From Sulfurospirillum sp964466465 (GTDB lineage: Bacteria; Campylobacterota; Campylobacteria; Campylobacterales; Sulfurospirillaceae): DNA of 63,562 nucleotides. Shown piece after piece: positions 15,021 to 24,290 of this stretch; position 1 is the first letter of the stretch; every line of letters begins with the position of its first letter. The stretch covers positions 1 to 63,562 of the forward strand of contig CAYXNJ010000010.1 of the NCBI GenBank assembly GCA_964466465.1, in the 5' to 3' direction. The notes under the pieces are model-generated. The model was not told where the DNA came from. It was given only the letters and a program-made list of their open reading frames with translations, and did not search any database. The position numbers were made by a program, and so were the translations under genes.

Positions 15021-17474
15021 TTAGAGAATTTGTACTTGGTTACAGCCATTTCGCTTCGCCACATAGAGTGCTTGGTCGGATCGTTTGATGATGTCAAAGA
15101 TCTCTTTATCGTCTTCTTTTAGAGAACTGATGCCAATGCTGACTGTGATTGCAGGAAGGATGTGAGAACTGCCTGTTTCTCTCTCAATGCACTCACGTAT
15201 CTTTTCTGCTACAATGCGCGCACCTTCTAAGGAGGTGTTTTGGATGCAAATACAAAACTCTTCACCACCAATGCGTCCAAAAAGATCGCTTTGCCTGATT
15301 AACTCTTTAATGTTGTTGCAGAAAAATTTGAGCACTTCATCTCCCATAGCATGCCCATAGGTGTCATTGACATGTTTGAAAAAGTCGATGTCTAACGAGA
15401 GGATATGAAGCTCCATCTTATTGCGTTTGGCGGTATGAAAGTATTGGGTTGCCATAAGTAAGAAGTATCTGCGGTTATTGATTTTTGTCAGTTCATCGGT
15501 GTTGGCAAGGTTTTTGAGCTTTGAGTTGAGAAGACTTAATTCATGGGTGCGTTGTTCCACCTCTTTTTCGAGCGTTTCATTAAAATGTTCAACTTCATTG
15601 CTGCGTTCAAGTAGCTTTTTGTTAAGACGTTGAATGTATGCCATAAATGCAAGTGAAATCACAAATATGATAAAAAGTCCTATAAAAATATAACGATATT
15701 TTAAAACGGCATCTTTGAGTGTAAATGGCTCTTGTTCGTAAGGATAAATGTTAAATTCTTTAAGAATGGTATGGATTTTTGAGTAATCAATGGGTGTTTT
15801 AATGCGGAAGGCTTGATTGGTTTTAGGGGATGAAGAGAGTTTTAAAAGGGTACTGAGTACTTCGTTGGTAAGGTACTCTGACGTATGCGGTGTTTTAGCC
15901 AAAACCCATTCAGGATAGAGCTCTGTACTCACAAGAAACGGAAAATTAGGGTAGTGTTTTTCCCCTAAGACTTTAATCTCGTTCATCTTCAAAAGCCCAT
16001 CATCACTCATTTTTTCTAGCACATCCGTACGGACAATGCCCGCATCCACCTGTCCGCTTAAGACAGCATTTACCACGTTATGATGGGTGTTTAAAAAAGT
16101 AATATTGTTTTTTAAAGAAGGGGTATTAAGCTCTTTCATTCCTAAAAGATACCCTCCAAAAGAGTATGGAGAGACAGCACCGATTTTTGCATGTTGGAGA
16201 TCTGCATAACTGTGAATGTCTTTCGTGGTTGCTTTGGTAAAGATCACACTGCCATATTCACTGTAGTAATGATCTTTATAGCGAGGGCTGAGTGTTGCGA
16301 TGCGGCTGAGTCCATAGGAGTGTTCAAGTTGTATGGCATACATAGGATTGGTGATGATAAATTCAACATCGCCTTTTTGAACACTCTGTTTCATTTCTTC
16401 AAAATTAAGAGGTAAGAGAACAAACTGATGCGATGGGAAAAGAGCACTAAGATACTGAGCACTTTCTCTCCATGTTTTAGGAACCGTATCGCTCTCCTCT
16501 CGACTGGCTAAAATACCAATTTTGACCGTATCTTTTGCAAAATGTAAGGGGTCAATAAACCCTGCAAGAGAATACGTTTGTAGCAGACCGCTGATTTTAT
16601 AGATACTTGCGATATCATCAAATTTTTTTGCTTCAAGAGTTCCAAAAGGTTTTCCCTCGTCAAAGGCGAGACTTTTAAGACTATAACCTTCATAGATGAG
16701 CGCTGCAAGACTTTTGTTTTGTGTATTGTATTTGTCATAAATAAGCTGAGCTGTCTCTTCAATATGCTCAAACGCCCATTCCCACCCTTGCTTGGTAGCT
16801 GTATAAAAACGTTTTGCACGTTCTTTATGAAACGTAATTTCAGCTTCCGTGGTAAAAAGAATGTCGCCATAAAAATCAAAACCATACTCTTTAGGGTTTA
16901 AAATCGTGTGAGAGATATTGCGTTCATTAAGGAGAAATGGTTCATTCGAGATATAACATGCCATAGCATCCGTTCTACGGTTGATAAGGTCATCAAGTTT
17001 AAAACTATGCTCTTGTAAAAATATGTCTTCTTTTTGAATACCATGACTTATCAACATAGAGATAATAGCTGCAGAATTCGATTCTTCAAAACTCATCATG
17101 ATAAGACGCTTGTAAAGATCTTTTGGAGTTTTAATGATGGGATTGGTGCTAATCAATACAGAAGGTGAGTGTTGAAACAGTGCCATTAGTGCGACAATCG
17201 GTTTACCATTGTTGCGATCAATAACCAAAGAAGATTTGCCAACACCGTATGTACTCTCTTTTGCAACTACGGAATTGACAACATTCATCCCTTGTTGATA
17301 TTCTTTAATCGTTACATTGAGGTCAAGTTCTTCATAAAACCCTTTTTCCTTTGCGACATAAAACCCTGCCGATTGGAATTGATGAAGCCATGCCAGTTGT
17401 AAAGAAATAGGTTCAGCTGGGTGGCTTGCAAAAAGTGTCGTGTAAAAAAAGATAGTAAAGATAAGCACTCTCAT
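15021..17474 (-). CDS. Periplasmic double-binding-domain GGDEF sensor (predicted diguanylate cyclase)
   Basis: The 817-residue protein starts at ATG 17474, with AAGGGG 8 nt upstream; it begins with a signal peptide ending near FAS. The periplasmic half contains two solute-binding modules: an NMT1/THI5-like domain (about 25-320, with QLAWLHQFQSAGFYVAKEKG) and a PhnD/phosphonate-like domain (about 335-570, with VEFIITNPMYAIQLE). A membrane helix near 605-625, a coiled coil, and a GGDEF domain with RIGGEEFC follow. It probably senses a small organic ligand and makes c-di-GMP. The GGEEF signature is intact. The ligands are unknown. Confidence 0.88.
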   Translation of the reverse strand: MRVLIFTIFFYTTLFASHPAEPISLQLAWLHQFQSAGFYVAKEKGFYEELDLNVTIKEYQQGMNVVNSVVAKESTYGVGKSSLVIDRNNGKPIVALMALFQHSPSVLISTNPIIKTPKDLYKRLIMMSFEESNSAAIISMLISHGIQKEDIFLQEHSFKLDDLINRRTDAMACYISNEPFLLNERNISHTILNPKEYGFDFYGDILFTTEAEITFHKERAKRFYTATKQGWEWAFEHIEETAQLIYDKYNTQNKSLAALIYEGYSLKSLAFDEGKPFGTLEAKKFDDIASIYKISGLLQTYSLAGFIDPLHFAKDTVKIGILASREESDTVPKTWRESAQYLSALFPSHQFVLLPLNFEEMKQSVQKGDVEFIITNPMYAIQLEHSYGLSRIATLSPRYKDHYYSEYGSVIFTKATTKDIHSYADLQHAKIGAVSPYSFGGYLLGMKELNTPSLKNNITFLNTHHNVVNAVLSGQVDAGIVRTDVLEKMSDDGLLKMNEIKVLGEKHYPNFPFLVSTELYPEWVLAKTPHTSEYLTNEVLSTLLKLSSSPKTNQAFRIKTPIDYSKIHTILKEFNIYPYEQEPFTLKDAVLKYRYIFIGLFIIFVISLAFMAYIQRLNKKLLERSNEVEHFNETLEKEVEQRTHELSLLNSKLKNLANTDELTKINNRRYFLLMATQYFHTAKRNKMELHILSLDIDFFKHVNDTYGHAMGDEVLKFFCNNIKELIRQSDLFGRIGGEEFCICIQNTSLEGARIVAEKIRECIERETGSSHILPAITVSIGISSLKEDDKEIFDIIKRSDQALYVAKRNGCNQVQIL

Positions 17475-17564
17475 GGGAAAACCCCTTCTTTGAACACAAA
17501 CCAATTTATTTTATCACAATCTTTCCAAAAGAGTGGTCGTTTCATTGAATAAATGTCACATATC

Positions 17565-18779
17565 TTACGCAAATGATACTTTTGCATAACAGCTCTCAAA
17601 ATGCGCTACCATGGTGTTGACAACCCTTTCATCCAATTGATGTTCTTGAACCATTTCTAGCAAAGCACGATATATCTCTTTTGGATCTGAAACCTGCTGT
17701 TTCGTTTCTTGAGACATAAGGTTGACAAACGTGTTAGCAGCGCAAACAATGCGTGCTTCAAATGGAATTTTTGCCTCTTCAAGGTGAGCAGGATAGCCTT
17801 TTGCATCCAGTGTCTCATGGTGCATAGAGACAATATGTGCTATGCGCTCAAAGCCTTTTATCTGTCCTAAAATAATTTGAGCATCAAAACCATGCCTTTT
17901 GATTTGATGTATCTCCTCTTCGTTTAAAGAAGTTCTTTTTAAAAGCGTTTCATCAGGAATACGCAGTTTCCCTAGATCATGTAAAAGAGCAGCGATTTCG
18001 ATTGTCTCTTTTTCTCGTAATGTGAGTTCACATAAGTCTGCAATATAGCGCGCTAATGTTGCGACACGCAAAGTATGCTGTTTTTGATAGGGTATCTTTG
18101 CATCAACAACATGTGCAAACATCAACGCTATTTTTTGTAGCAAGTCAAAAGGGACTGTTTGGATTTCACCTTGCTCAATCCAGTCTCTAAAGTAGTAATG
18201 AATTGCTTCAGGTTCTAAGTAGTACCAAAATTGATCTGTTTGGGAGAGTGCTATAAAGGCATCTACAAGCTTTGGTGAAAACATTGAAGGTGTCTCTTTT
18301 TTGAGGGTAGTACGAATAGACTCTTTTTCATGGTTGAGTAGGGCGTTATATTTTAGATGTAGCGCATCAATACGATCGCTTAAATAAATAAGGTTTGCGT
18401 AAAGCTTTACTTCTTCATCAAGTTGCGGCGCAAAGTTTTCCCAAGAGGTATGGTGAAGTGCTATGATAGGGGCGAACTCACTGTAAATAGGGACTTCTTT
18501 GAGCAAGGAAGCTCCTTTTATGCAGTGAAGGTGTGAATCTTCCCAATCGAGTGAGTGGATAATACAATGGTGTATTTGTGTTGAAGAAACACCACAATCA
18601 TGCAGCATTGCCATAAGCATAACTTTATCAAGTTTTGATTGGCGCCATCCTAGTTTTTTCCCTATTTCACATGCGATGTAAGCTACACGTTTGCCATGCG
18701 CCGTGTCATCAATACCAACATAATCAAGTGCGATAGATAGAGCGTAGGTAAGTTCTCGTAAATTAAGTTGATAGTACAT
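17565..18779 (-). CDS. HD-GYP-type protein with two HD domains
   Basis: The 404-residue protein starts at ATG 18779 with AGGAGG upstream. The N-terminal half has an HD domain (HGKRVAYIACEIGKKLGW, then MLHDCGVS). The C-terminal half has an HD-GYP domain: ALLHDLGKLRIP and HHETLDAKGYP, where the usual DGxGYP is DAKGYP. HD-GYP enzymes cleave c-di-GMP to GMP or pGpG. No membrane segment is visible, so it is cytoplasmic. It lies next to a GGDEF sensor gene and may balance its activity; this pairing is inference. Confidence 0.88.
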   Translation of the reverse strand: MYYQLNLRELTYALSIALDYVGIDDTAHGKRVAYIACEIGKKLGWRQSKLDKVMLMAMLHDCGVSSTQIHHCIIHSLDWEDSHLHCIKGASLLKEVPIYSEFAPIIALHHTSWENFAPQLDEEVKLYANLIYLSDRIDALHLKYNALLNHEKESIRTTLKKETPSMFSPKLVDAFIALSQTDQFWYYLEPEAIHYYFRDWIEQGEIQTVPFDLLQKIALMFAHVVDAKIPYQKQHTLRVATLARYIADLCELTLREKETIEIAALLHDLGKLRIPDETLLKRTSLNEEEIHQIKRHGFDAQIILGQIKGFERIAHIVSMHHETLDAKGYPAHLEEAKIPFEARIVCAANTFVNLMSQETKQQVSDPKEIYRALLEMVQEHQLDERVVNTMVAHFESCYAKVSFA

Positions 18780-18860
18780 AATGAACCTCCTTGAAAATCC
18801 TTTTTCATATAAGCCTAATGAAATTGTATAGCGATTACGTTGCAAAGGAGTTATATTTGT

Positions 18861-18866
18861 TATAAT
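18861..18866 (+). promoter_or_regulatory. Predicted -10 box of the EamA transporter gene
   Basis: TATAAT 24 nt upstream of ATG 18891, with TTGCAA at 18840-18845 as a possible -35 and a short 15-bp spacer. Confidence 0.5.
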
Positions 18867-18890
18867 CACGCTTCATATAAAAGGATAACA

Positions 18891-19781
18891 ATGCAAGTGT
18901 ATGTGCTTTTGGTCTTGTGTGTGCTCTTTTGGTCTGCCAACTTCGTGCTGGGGCGCTTCGTTGCAGGTGCGATGGAGGCGTGGGAGTTAGCCTTTTTTCG
19001 GTGGCTAGGTGTTTTGGTGGTTACACTTCCTTTTTTGCTTTTTCATCGTAAAAAAATTTGGGAAGCACTGAAACATCATTTTTGGATCTTAGCTTTGCTT
19101 TCAGCTCTGGGGATTGCAGGGTTTAACACACTGCTTTACATAGGGCTTCAACACACGAGCGCAACCAATGCGTTGTTGATTAACTCTTCTATTCCTATCA
19201 TCATTCTTTTGCTTTCGTTTCTTATTCTTAAAACGCCTATCTCCCAAAGGCAAATTGTGGGCATTGTGCTTTCAACATTTGGTGTCATTTTTTTGGTACT
19301 CAAAGGCGATGTGCAGAGCATTTTCGATTTGCATTTTAATTCGGGCGATTTATGGGTTATTGCATCTTCACTGTGCTGGGCAAGTTACAGCGTCTTAGTG
19401 AAATTTCGTCCAACAACACTCAGCAGTTTTGAGTTTTTCATTACTACCGTGAGTTTAGGCGTAATCATGCTTTTGCCTTTTTATATGGCACAAGGTTACA
19501 GCTTAGATCGTGAAGTCATGATACTTTGTAACTATGCTTGGGTGATTGCGTATGTGGTGCTTGTTACTTCAATTTTATGTTACTACTTATGGCATAAAGG
19601 TATAGCGCAAATTGGGGCAGACAAAACAGGACAATTTACCCATTTGATGCCGCTGTTTGGAAGCTTTTTAGCCTATATTTTTTTAGGTGAGCGTTTGGAA
19701 TGGTACCATTTAGGGGGTATTGTGTTTATCTTTGGAGGTATTTATCTTTGTTTACGGGTTAAAAAAGTTACTGTGAGTTAA
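18891..19781 (+). CDS. EamA/DMT-family transporter
   Basis: The 296-residue, highly hydrophobic protein shows about ten membrane helices in two EamA repeats, the layout of drug/metabolite transporters such as RhaT or YddG. An N-terminal LFWSANFVLGRF and a C-terminal HLMPLFGSFLAYIFLGERLE block are typical of the family. AAGGA lies upstream of ATG 18891. The 3' end overlaps the convergent GGDEF/EAL gene by 14 nt. The substrate is not predictable. Confidence 0.9.
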   Translation: MQVYVLLVLCVLFWSANFVLGRFVAGAMEAWELAFFRWLGVLVVTLPFLLFHRKKIWEALKHHFWILALLSALGIAGFNTLLYIGLQHTSATNALLINSSIPIIILLLSFLILKTPISQRQIVGIVLSTFGVIFLVLKGDVQSIFDLHFNSGDLWVIASSLCWASYSVLVKFRPTTLSSFEFFITTVSLGVIMLLPFYMAQGYSLDREVMILCNYAWVIAYVVLVTSILCYYLWHKGIAQIGADKTGQFTHLMPLFGSFLAYIFLGERLEWYHLGGIVFIFGGIYLCLRVKKVTVS

Positions 19782-21192
19782 TAGGAAGTTCAGGATGAGG
19801 TTTCCCAATGTAAAAGCCTTGCGCATAATCAATGCCAATCTCTTTCACACACATAAGTACTTCATCGGAGTGCACATACTCTGCAATAGTTTTGATGTTA
19901 AGCTCTTTCGCAAAGTTGACAATCGTTTTAACGATAATCTTTGTCTCTTCATTTTGATGGATGTTTTTGATAAGGCTTCCATCAATTTTGATAAAATCAA
20001 CCCTTAGTTCAGTAAGGCGCTCAAAGTTCGAGTATCCCGCACCAAAATCATCAATGGCAATTTTTGCACCATAAGATTTGACTTGGTCGATGAACTTTGC
20101 AATGGCTTCATAATTTTCAATACCATCACTCTCTAAAATTTCAAAGATGACCCATGGTCCTACATTGAACTCTTCAAGTTTTTCGATGATAAAGGTTGTT
20201 GTTACAATGTTCGTCATATCAAGATACGAGAGGTTAATGGAAAATCCACTGGAAGAAATTTGAAACGTTTCAAACGCTTTTTGAATCAGCGACATTGAGA
20301 GTTTTGAATAAATTTTAGAATGCTTTGCAACATCGAGAAATTCTGCTGGCACATAATAATTGCCATTTTCTTTTTTAATCCGCATCAATGTTTCAAATTT
20401 TTCAATTTCATTGTTGTGCAGGTTAAGAATAGGTTGGAAAAACGGTACCACATAATCTTTGGCAAGAGCTTCTTTAAGCGTATGGTTCATGGTCATGTTG
20501 TGGTGGTATTCGGCTTCTTTATGACTGCTTTTGTCATAAATCATATACGAAAGACGTTTATTTTTTGCCTCTTTACAGGCAATAGATGCGAGTTTAAGAA
20601 GGCTTTTCTTTCCTTGGTGTGCGCCGATGGAAAGGGTTGTATCAACTTCAACATCATCGCAAATAATGCGATCTTTGGTAATTTTCATCGAGATCTTTTT
20701 AAGGTATTTCTTGAGGTTGTATTCGCTAAAAGGAACACGAATGAGAATGGCGTATATATCAGCTTCAAATTTATACAATGAAGCTTCAACAGGTGGAAGG
20801 TTGTTTGAAAGCCACTCACCGATAACTTTTAAAAATTTATCTCCAAAGTTATGTCCGTAAAAATTGTTGGTATTTTGGAAGGAATCAATGTTGATGATAA
20901 TCAGTGTTGAGTCAATATTTGGGTCAAGTTTTTTGTTGTCTTTTAAGAGTTTCAGGCGGTTTGGAAGCTTAGTGTTGAGGTCGATATAGAGGTTTTTCCG
21001 TAATTCATTTTTAAGTTTGGTGTTGCTTTGGAGTAGTTTTATAACAAAATAAAAGCTAATACTTGAGAGAATGCTCAGAAGTAGGGATGCTAAAATGTGT
21101 TTGTTATACCACATTGCAATGTAAATGGGGCACAATGAAAGAGCTAGGATGAGTCCTGCTTTAACATAGAGCCTTTTAAGATTCTCCACCAC
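19768..21192 (-). CDS. GGDEF/EAL protein with degenerate GGDEF, predicted c-di-GMP phosphodiesterase
   Basis: The 474-residue protein has two N-terminal membrane helices (about 10-50), a GGDEF-like domain and an EAL domain. The GGDEF signature is replaced by FEADI, so cyclase activity is unlikely. The EAL domain keeps ETLMR at the EAL position, INLS, ILESDG, IDDFGAGYSNFERL, FIKIDGSLI and TIAEYV, so the metal- and base-forming residues look intact. The start is GTG 21192 or 21189, with AAGGGA just upstream. Confidence 0.9.
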   Translation of the reverse strand: MVENLKRLYVKAGLILALSLCPIYIAMWYNKHILASLLLSILSSISFYFVIKLLQSNTKLKNELRKNLYIDLNTKLPNRLKLLKDNKKLDPNIDSTLIIINIDSFQNTNNFYGHNFGDKFLKVIGEWLSNNLPPVEASLYKFEADIYAILIRVPFSEYNLKKYLKKISMKITKDRIICDDVEVDTTLSIGAHQGKKSLLKLASIACKEAKNKRLSYMIYDKSSHKEAEYHHNMTMNHTLKEALAKDYVVPFFQPILNLHNNEIEKFETLMRIKKENGNYYVPAEFLDVAKHSKIYSKLSMSLIQKAFETFQISSSGFSINLSYLDMTNIVTTTFIIEKLEEFNVGPWVIFEILESDGIENYEAIAKFIDQVKSYGAKIAIDDFGAGYSNFERLTELRVDFIKIDGSLIKNIHQNEETKIIVKTIVNFAKELNIKTIAEYVHSDEVLMCVKEIGIDYAQGFYIGKPHPELPINSQ

Positions 21193-21308
21193 TGTCCCTT
21201 GAGCCTTAGATACTTACATTTACATGTAGGGGTCGCACTTTAGCACAAAGGTTTTGAAAAAAAAATTAAGCATATGTCTCTATCAGGTTCATCACAAAAA
21301 AGTCACGC

Positions 21309-21314
21309 TATAAT
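21309..21314 (+). promoter_or_regulatory. Predicted -10 box of ccoI-ccoS
   Basis: TATAAT 22 nt upstream of the ccoI start region. Confidence 0.5.
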
Positions 21315-21336
21315 CTAACTGTAAAAAAAATGAAAG

Positions 21337-23763
21337 ATGAATATGAGCAAACAACGTTGCGATCACTGCCATTTAGAATATGACTCTTCGATGTTATTTC
21401 AAGATACAACTTTTGAAACTCCCAAATTTTTTTGCTGTAAAGGATGCCAAGGTGTGTTTCATCTTTTAAAAGATGAGGGACTGGATACGTTTTATAATAA
21501 GATGGGTGAGACAACCCTAGAGCCTCCTAAAGCGCCTCAAGATGATGCCAGCCGTTTTGATTTAGAGGGCTTTGTGTCTAAGTATGTCAAGTGTAATAAA
21601 GAGGGATTTAATGAGATTGCCCTTATTATCGAGGGGATTCACTGCAGTGCGTGTGTGTGGCTGAATGAAAAAGTGCTTTCCAAACAAGCAGGTATTGTTG
21701 AGGTGAGCATTAACTACACGAACCATAAAGCAAAAATTGTGTGGGATGGCTCTTTGATTAAGCTCTCAGAGATTATTGAAACCATTCGTAGCATCGGGTA
21801 TAACGCCTATCCGTACGATCCTAAAAGTGGCGAAGAAAGAGCAACCGCGCAGCGCAGAGAGTATTATTCTAAACTCCTTGTGGGTATTTTTGCGACCATG
21901 AATGTGATGTGGATTGCCATCGCACAATATGCAGGGTACTTCACAGGTATGGAAAGTAACATCAAAAATATTCTTAATTTTGCCGAGTTTATTTTAGCAA
22001 CCCCAACGCTTTTTTATACAGGTTCGGTTTATTTCAAAGGGGCGTACTATGGCATTAAACATCGTTATATCACGATGGATTTTTTAGTGGCGACAGGTGC
22101 GACACTTACCTATATTTTTTCCCTTTATGCGATGTTTTCACGCAACGCTGAGGTTTATTTTGATTCTGTGACGATGATCGTCACTTTCGTGTTTGCAGGC
22201 AAATACCTTGAAGTGCTTACCAAGAAAAAAGCAGTCGATACGCTTGATGCCTTTGGAAGTGCGATGCCTACAGAGGTGACACTTATTAAAGGGAATGAGA
22301 AGATTTTAACCAGTGTTGAGAGTATTGAAGTAGGTGAAATCATTGAAGTACGAGCGGGCGATAAAGTCGCCATAGATGGTGTCATTTTAGAGGGCGAGGG
22401 CTCTTTTGATCTCTCCCGTTTAAGTGGCGAATCCATCCCTGTGCTCGCACAAAAAGGCGACAAAATCCTAAGTGGTTCCATCTGTTTAGACAGTGTTATT
22501 CGCTACCAAGCCACCAATACATTCTCTTCTTCAATGCTTTCAAAACTGGTGACATTGCTCGAAGATGCGATGAATAAAAAGCCAAAAATTGAAAAACTCG
22601 CTAATCAAATTTCAGGATATTTCTCCCGTACCATTTTACTGTTAGCGTTTTCAACACTGTTGTATTGGTCTTACCAGAGTGGTTCATTTGAAACAGGGTT
22701 GATTATTGCTATTTCGGTGATTGTCATTGCGTGTCCTTGTGCTCTCTCTTTGGCAACACCTGTGGCAACACTAGTAGGGTTAGGGTTGGCGGCAAAGAGG
22801 GGTATTTTATTTAAGGAAGCAGGATTTATCGAAAGTATGGCAAAGTGCGATACATTGGTACTTGATAAAACAGGAACGATTACCAAAGGAAAGCCTGAAG
22901 TTGTTGAACATATGTACCTGCACAGCTTTGATCGCTCGTTGTTGTATGCGCTGGTGAGTAGTTCGACGCATCCTATTAGCCAAGGCATTGTACATTTTTT
23001 AAAGGACTCAGAGAGTGCGTTAACGCTTAAGCATTTAGAGCAGATTAAAACCGTAGAAGCTAAAGGCGTGAAGGCTCTTTTTGAGGGGCATAAGCTTTTA
23101 GGTGGCAATGCAAAAATGATGGAAGAAGAGGGCATTATAGTCTCATTGACTCACAATTTAGACACACTAAGCCACTACTTTTTTGCAATTGATGGCGTAT
23201 TAGTCGCAAGTTTTGGATTAAGAGATAGCCTCAAAGAGGGCGCTTTTGAGAGTATTGCTGCGCTCAAAGAGCTTGGATTGCACGTTATCATGCTAAGTGG
23301 CGATCATCTAAAAGTTACCCAAGAGATTGCAAAAGAAGTAGGCATTGAGACGTATGAAGCTGCACTTTTACCTCATGAAAAAGCAGCGTATATCGAAGCT
23401 TTACGCCGAGAAGGTAAAAAAGTGGTGATGGCAGGAGATGGCATCAACGATACGCTCGCCCTTTCGCAAAGTGAAATAGCCATTGCCATGGGGAGTGGCG
23501 CAGATGTTGCGGTGGATGTCAGTGATGTGGTTCTTACCAACGATAGTGTGAATAGTCTGTACGAAGCGTTCGTGATCGCGCGTAAGAGTTTACGTGTGGT
23601 GAAGGAGAATTTGCTTTTTTCACTGCTTTACAATGTAATAACGATACCTTTAGCGATGAGTGGCTATGTCATACCGTTATTTGCGGCACTCTCAATGTCT
23701 TTAAGCTCACTGGTCGTGGTTGGCAATTCAATGCGCATTAAATATGTTTTAAAAAGGTCGTAG
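21337..23763 (+). CDS. ccoI: Copper-translocating P-type ATPase CcoI/FixI
   Basis: CcoI moves copper toward cbb3-type cytochrome oxidase during its assembly. The 808-residue protein has an N-terminal four-cysteine motif (CDHC and CCKGC), a heavy-metal-associated domain with GIHCSAC, eight membrane helices, the CPC motif in VIACPCALSLATPV, the phosphorylated aspartate in DKTGTITKG, THPIS, and GDGIND. The extra N-terminal cysteine motif is typical of the FixI/CcoI branch rather than CopA. ATG 21337 is reported; ATG 21343 has a better-placed GAAAG. CcoS follows 2 nt later. The ccoNOPQ genes are not in the window. Confidence 0.94.
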   Translation: MNMSKQRCDHCHLEYDSSMLFQDTTFETPKFFCCKGCQGVFHLLKDEGLDTFYNKMGETTLEPPKAPQDDASRFDLEGFVSKYVKCNKEGFNEIALIIEGIHCSACVWLNEKVLSKQAGIVEVSINYTNHKAKIVWDGSLIKLSEIIETIRSIGYNAYPYDPKSGEERATAQRREYYSKLLVGIFATMNVMWIAIAQYAGYFTGMESNIKNILNFAEFILATPTLFYTGSVYFKGAYYGIKHRYITMDFLVATGATLTYIFSLYAMFSRNAEVYFDSVTMIVTFVFAGKYLEVLTKKKAVDTLDAFGSAMPTEVTLIKGNEKILTSVESIEVGEIIEVRAGDKVAIDGVILEGEGSFDLSRLSGESIPVLAQKGDKILSGSICLDSVIRYQATNTFSSSMLSKLVTLLEDAMNKKPKIEKLANQISGYFSRTILLLAFSTLLYWSYQSGSFETGLIIAISVIVIACPCALSLATPVATLVGLGLAAKRGILFKEAGFIESMAKCDTLVLDKTGTITKGKPEVVEHMYLHSFDRSLLYALVSSSTHPISQGIVHFLKDSESALTLKHLEQIKTVEAKGVKALFEGHKLLGGNAKMMEEEGIIVSLTHNLDTLSHYFFAIDGVLVASFGLRDSLKEGAFESIAALKELGLHVIMLSGDHLKVTQEIAKEVGIETYEAALLPHEKAAYIEALRREGKKVVMAGDGINDTLALSQSEIAIAMGSGADVAVDVSDVVLTNDSVNSLYEAFVIARKSLRVVKENLLFSLLYNVITIPLAMSGYVIPLFAALSMSLSSLVVVGNSMRIKYVLKRS

Positions 23764-23765
23764 AG

Positions 23766-24005
23766 ATGGATGGTTGGATTATAGCGATGATGTTAAGTGC
23801 TTCTACGCTTTTGGGTGCATTTGGCTTGTGGGCACTTTTGTGGGGCATTAAAAGTGGGCAATTTGATGATCATAAAAAGTTTTTAGATGGCACACAGTTT
23901 GACAGTGAAGAATCGCTCAATGATGCCGTGATGATGGAGCGTAAAAAAGCAGAGATTTTAAAACAGAAAGAGCAAAAAGAAAAAGGGTATGCTCCACCTG
24001 ATTAA
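23766..24005 (+). CDS. ccoS: cbb3-type cytochrome oxidase assembly protein CcoS
   Basis: The 79-residue protein has one N-terminal membrane helix (about 5-28) followed by GQFDDHKK, close to the diagnostic GQFDD segment of CcoS, and a charged C-terminal tail ending EKGYAPPD. CcoS is needed for cofactor insertion into cbb3 oxidase. The gene lies 2 nt after ccoI. Its last 33 nt form the start of a 121-bp unit that is tandemly duplicated downstream. Confidence 0.93.
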   Translation: MDGWIIAMMLSASTLLGAFGLWALLWGIKSGQFDDHKKFLDGTQFDSEESLNDAVMMERKKAEILKQKEQKEKGYAPPD

Positions 24006-24214
24006 GTAAATATTCTGCCTTAAAGAGGCAAGCTTCAGTGCCATAGCGGCTAGCGTAGCTTTTAGAGCTTTGCTTTAAAAGCGTGTAAAAGAACAAAAAG
24101 AAAAAGGGTATGCTCCACCTGATTAAGTAAATATTCTGCCTCAAAGAGGCAAGCTTCAGTGCCATAGCGGCTAGCGTAGCTTTTAGAGCTTTGCTTTAAA
24201 AGCGTGTAAAAGAT
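23973..24214. repeat. Near-perfect 121-bp tandem duplication starting in the ccoS tail
   Basis: Copy 1 (23973-24093) and copy 2 (24094-24214) differ at only two positions (24021 versus 24142, and the last base). The unit contains the last codons and stop of ccoS plus about 88 bp of downstream sequence with a 25-nt hairpin. Copy 2 leaves a non-coding duplicate of the ccoS tail. A third, diverged copy continues to about 24284: it begins near 24215 with a degraded tail ending CCGCCTGA and contains a matching hairpin. Confidence 0.92.
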
Positions 24215-24277
24215 AAGAGAGACGGGATACGCCCCGCCTGACTAATGGAGTAGCTACAAGAGCTTTGCTCCTGTAGC
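24058..24277. terminator. Three related hairpins between ccoS and a convergent cytochrome gene
   Basis: Each hairpin spans 25 nt as 11-3-11 (24058-24082, 24179-24203, 24253-24277) with the same core GAGC-TTT-GC. The outer stem differs in hairpin 3 (GCTACA/TGTAGC) from hairpins 1 and 2 (GCTTTTA/TAAAAGC), yet stays paired through compensating changes. All three are followed by GTGTAAAA. They sit between convergent genes and could terminate in both directions. Confidence 0.6.
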
Positions 24278-24290
24278 GTGTAAAATAGGC

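Noticed and set aside
20320..20781. 153-residue rightward open frame
   Set aside because: It lies antisense to the GGDEF/EAL gene and has no ribosome site or motif.
22671..23135. 154-residue leftward open frame
   Set aside because: It is antisense to the ATPase core of ccoI.
24094..24126. Second ccoS C-terminus as a separate gene
   Set aside because: It is the duplicated tail of the 121-bp unit without a start or membrane segment.
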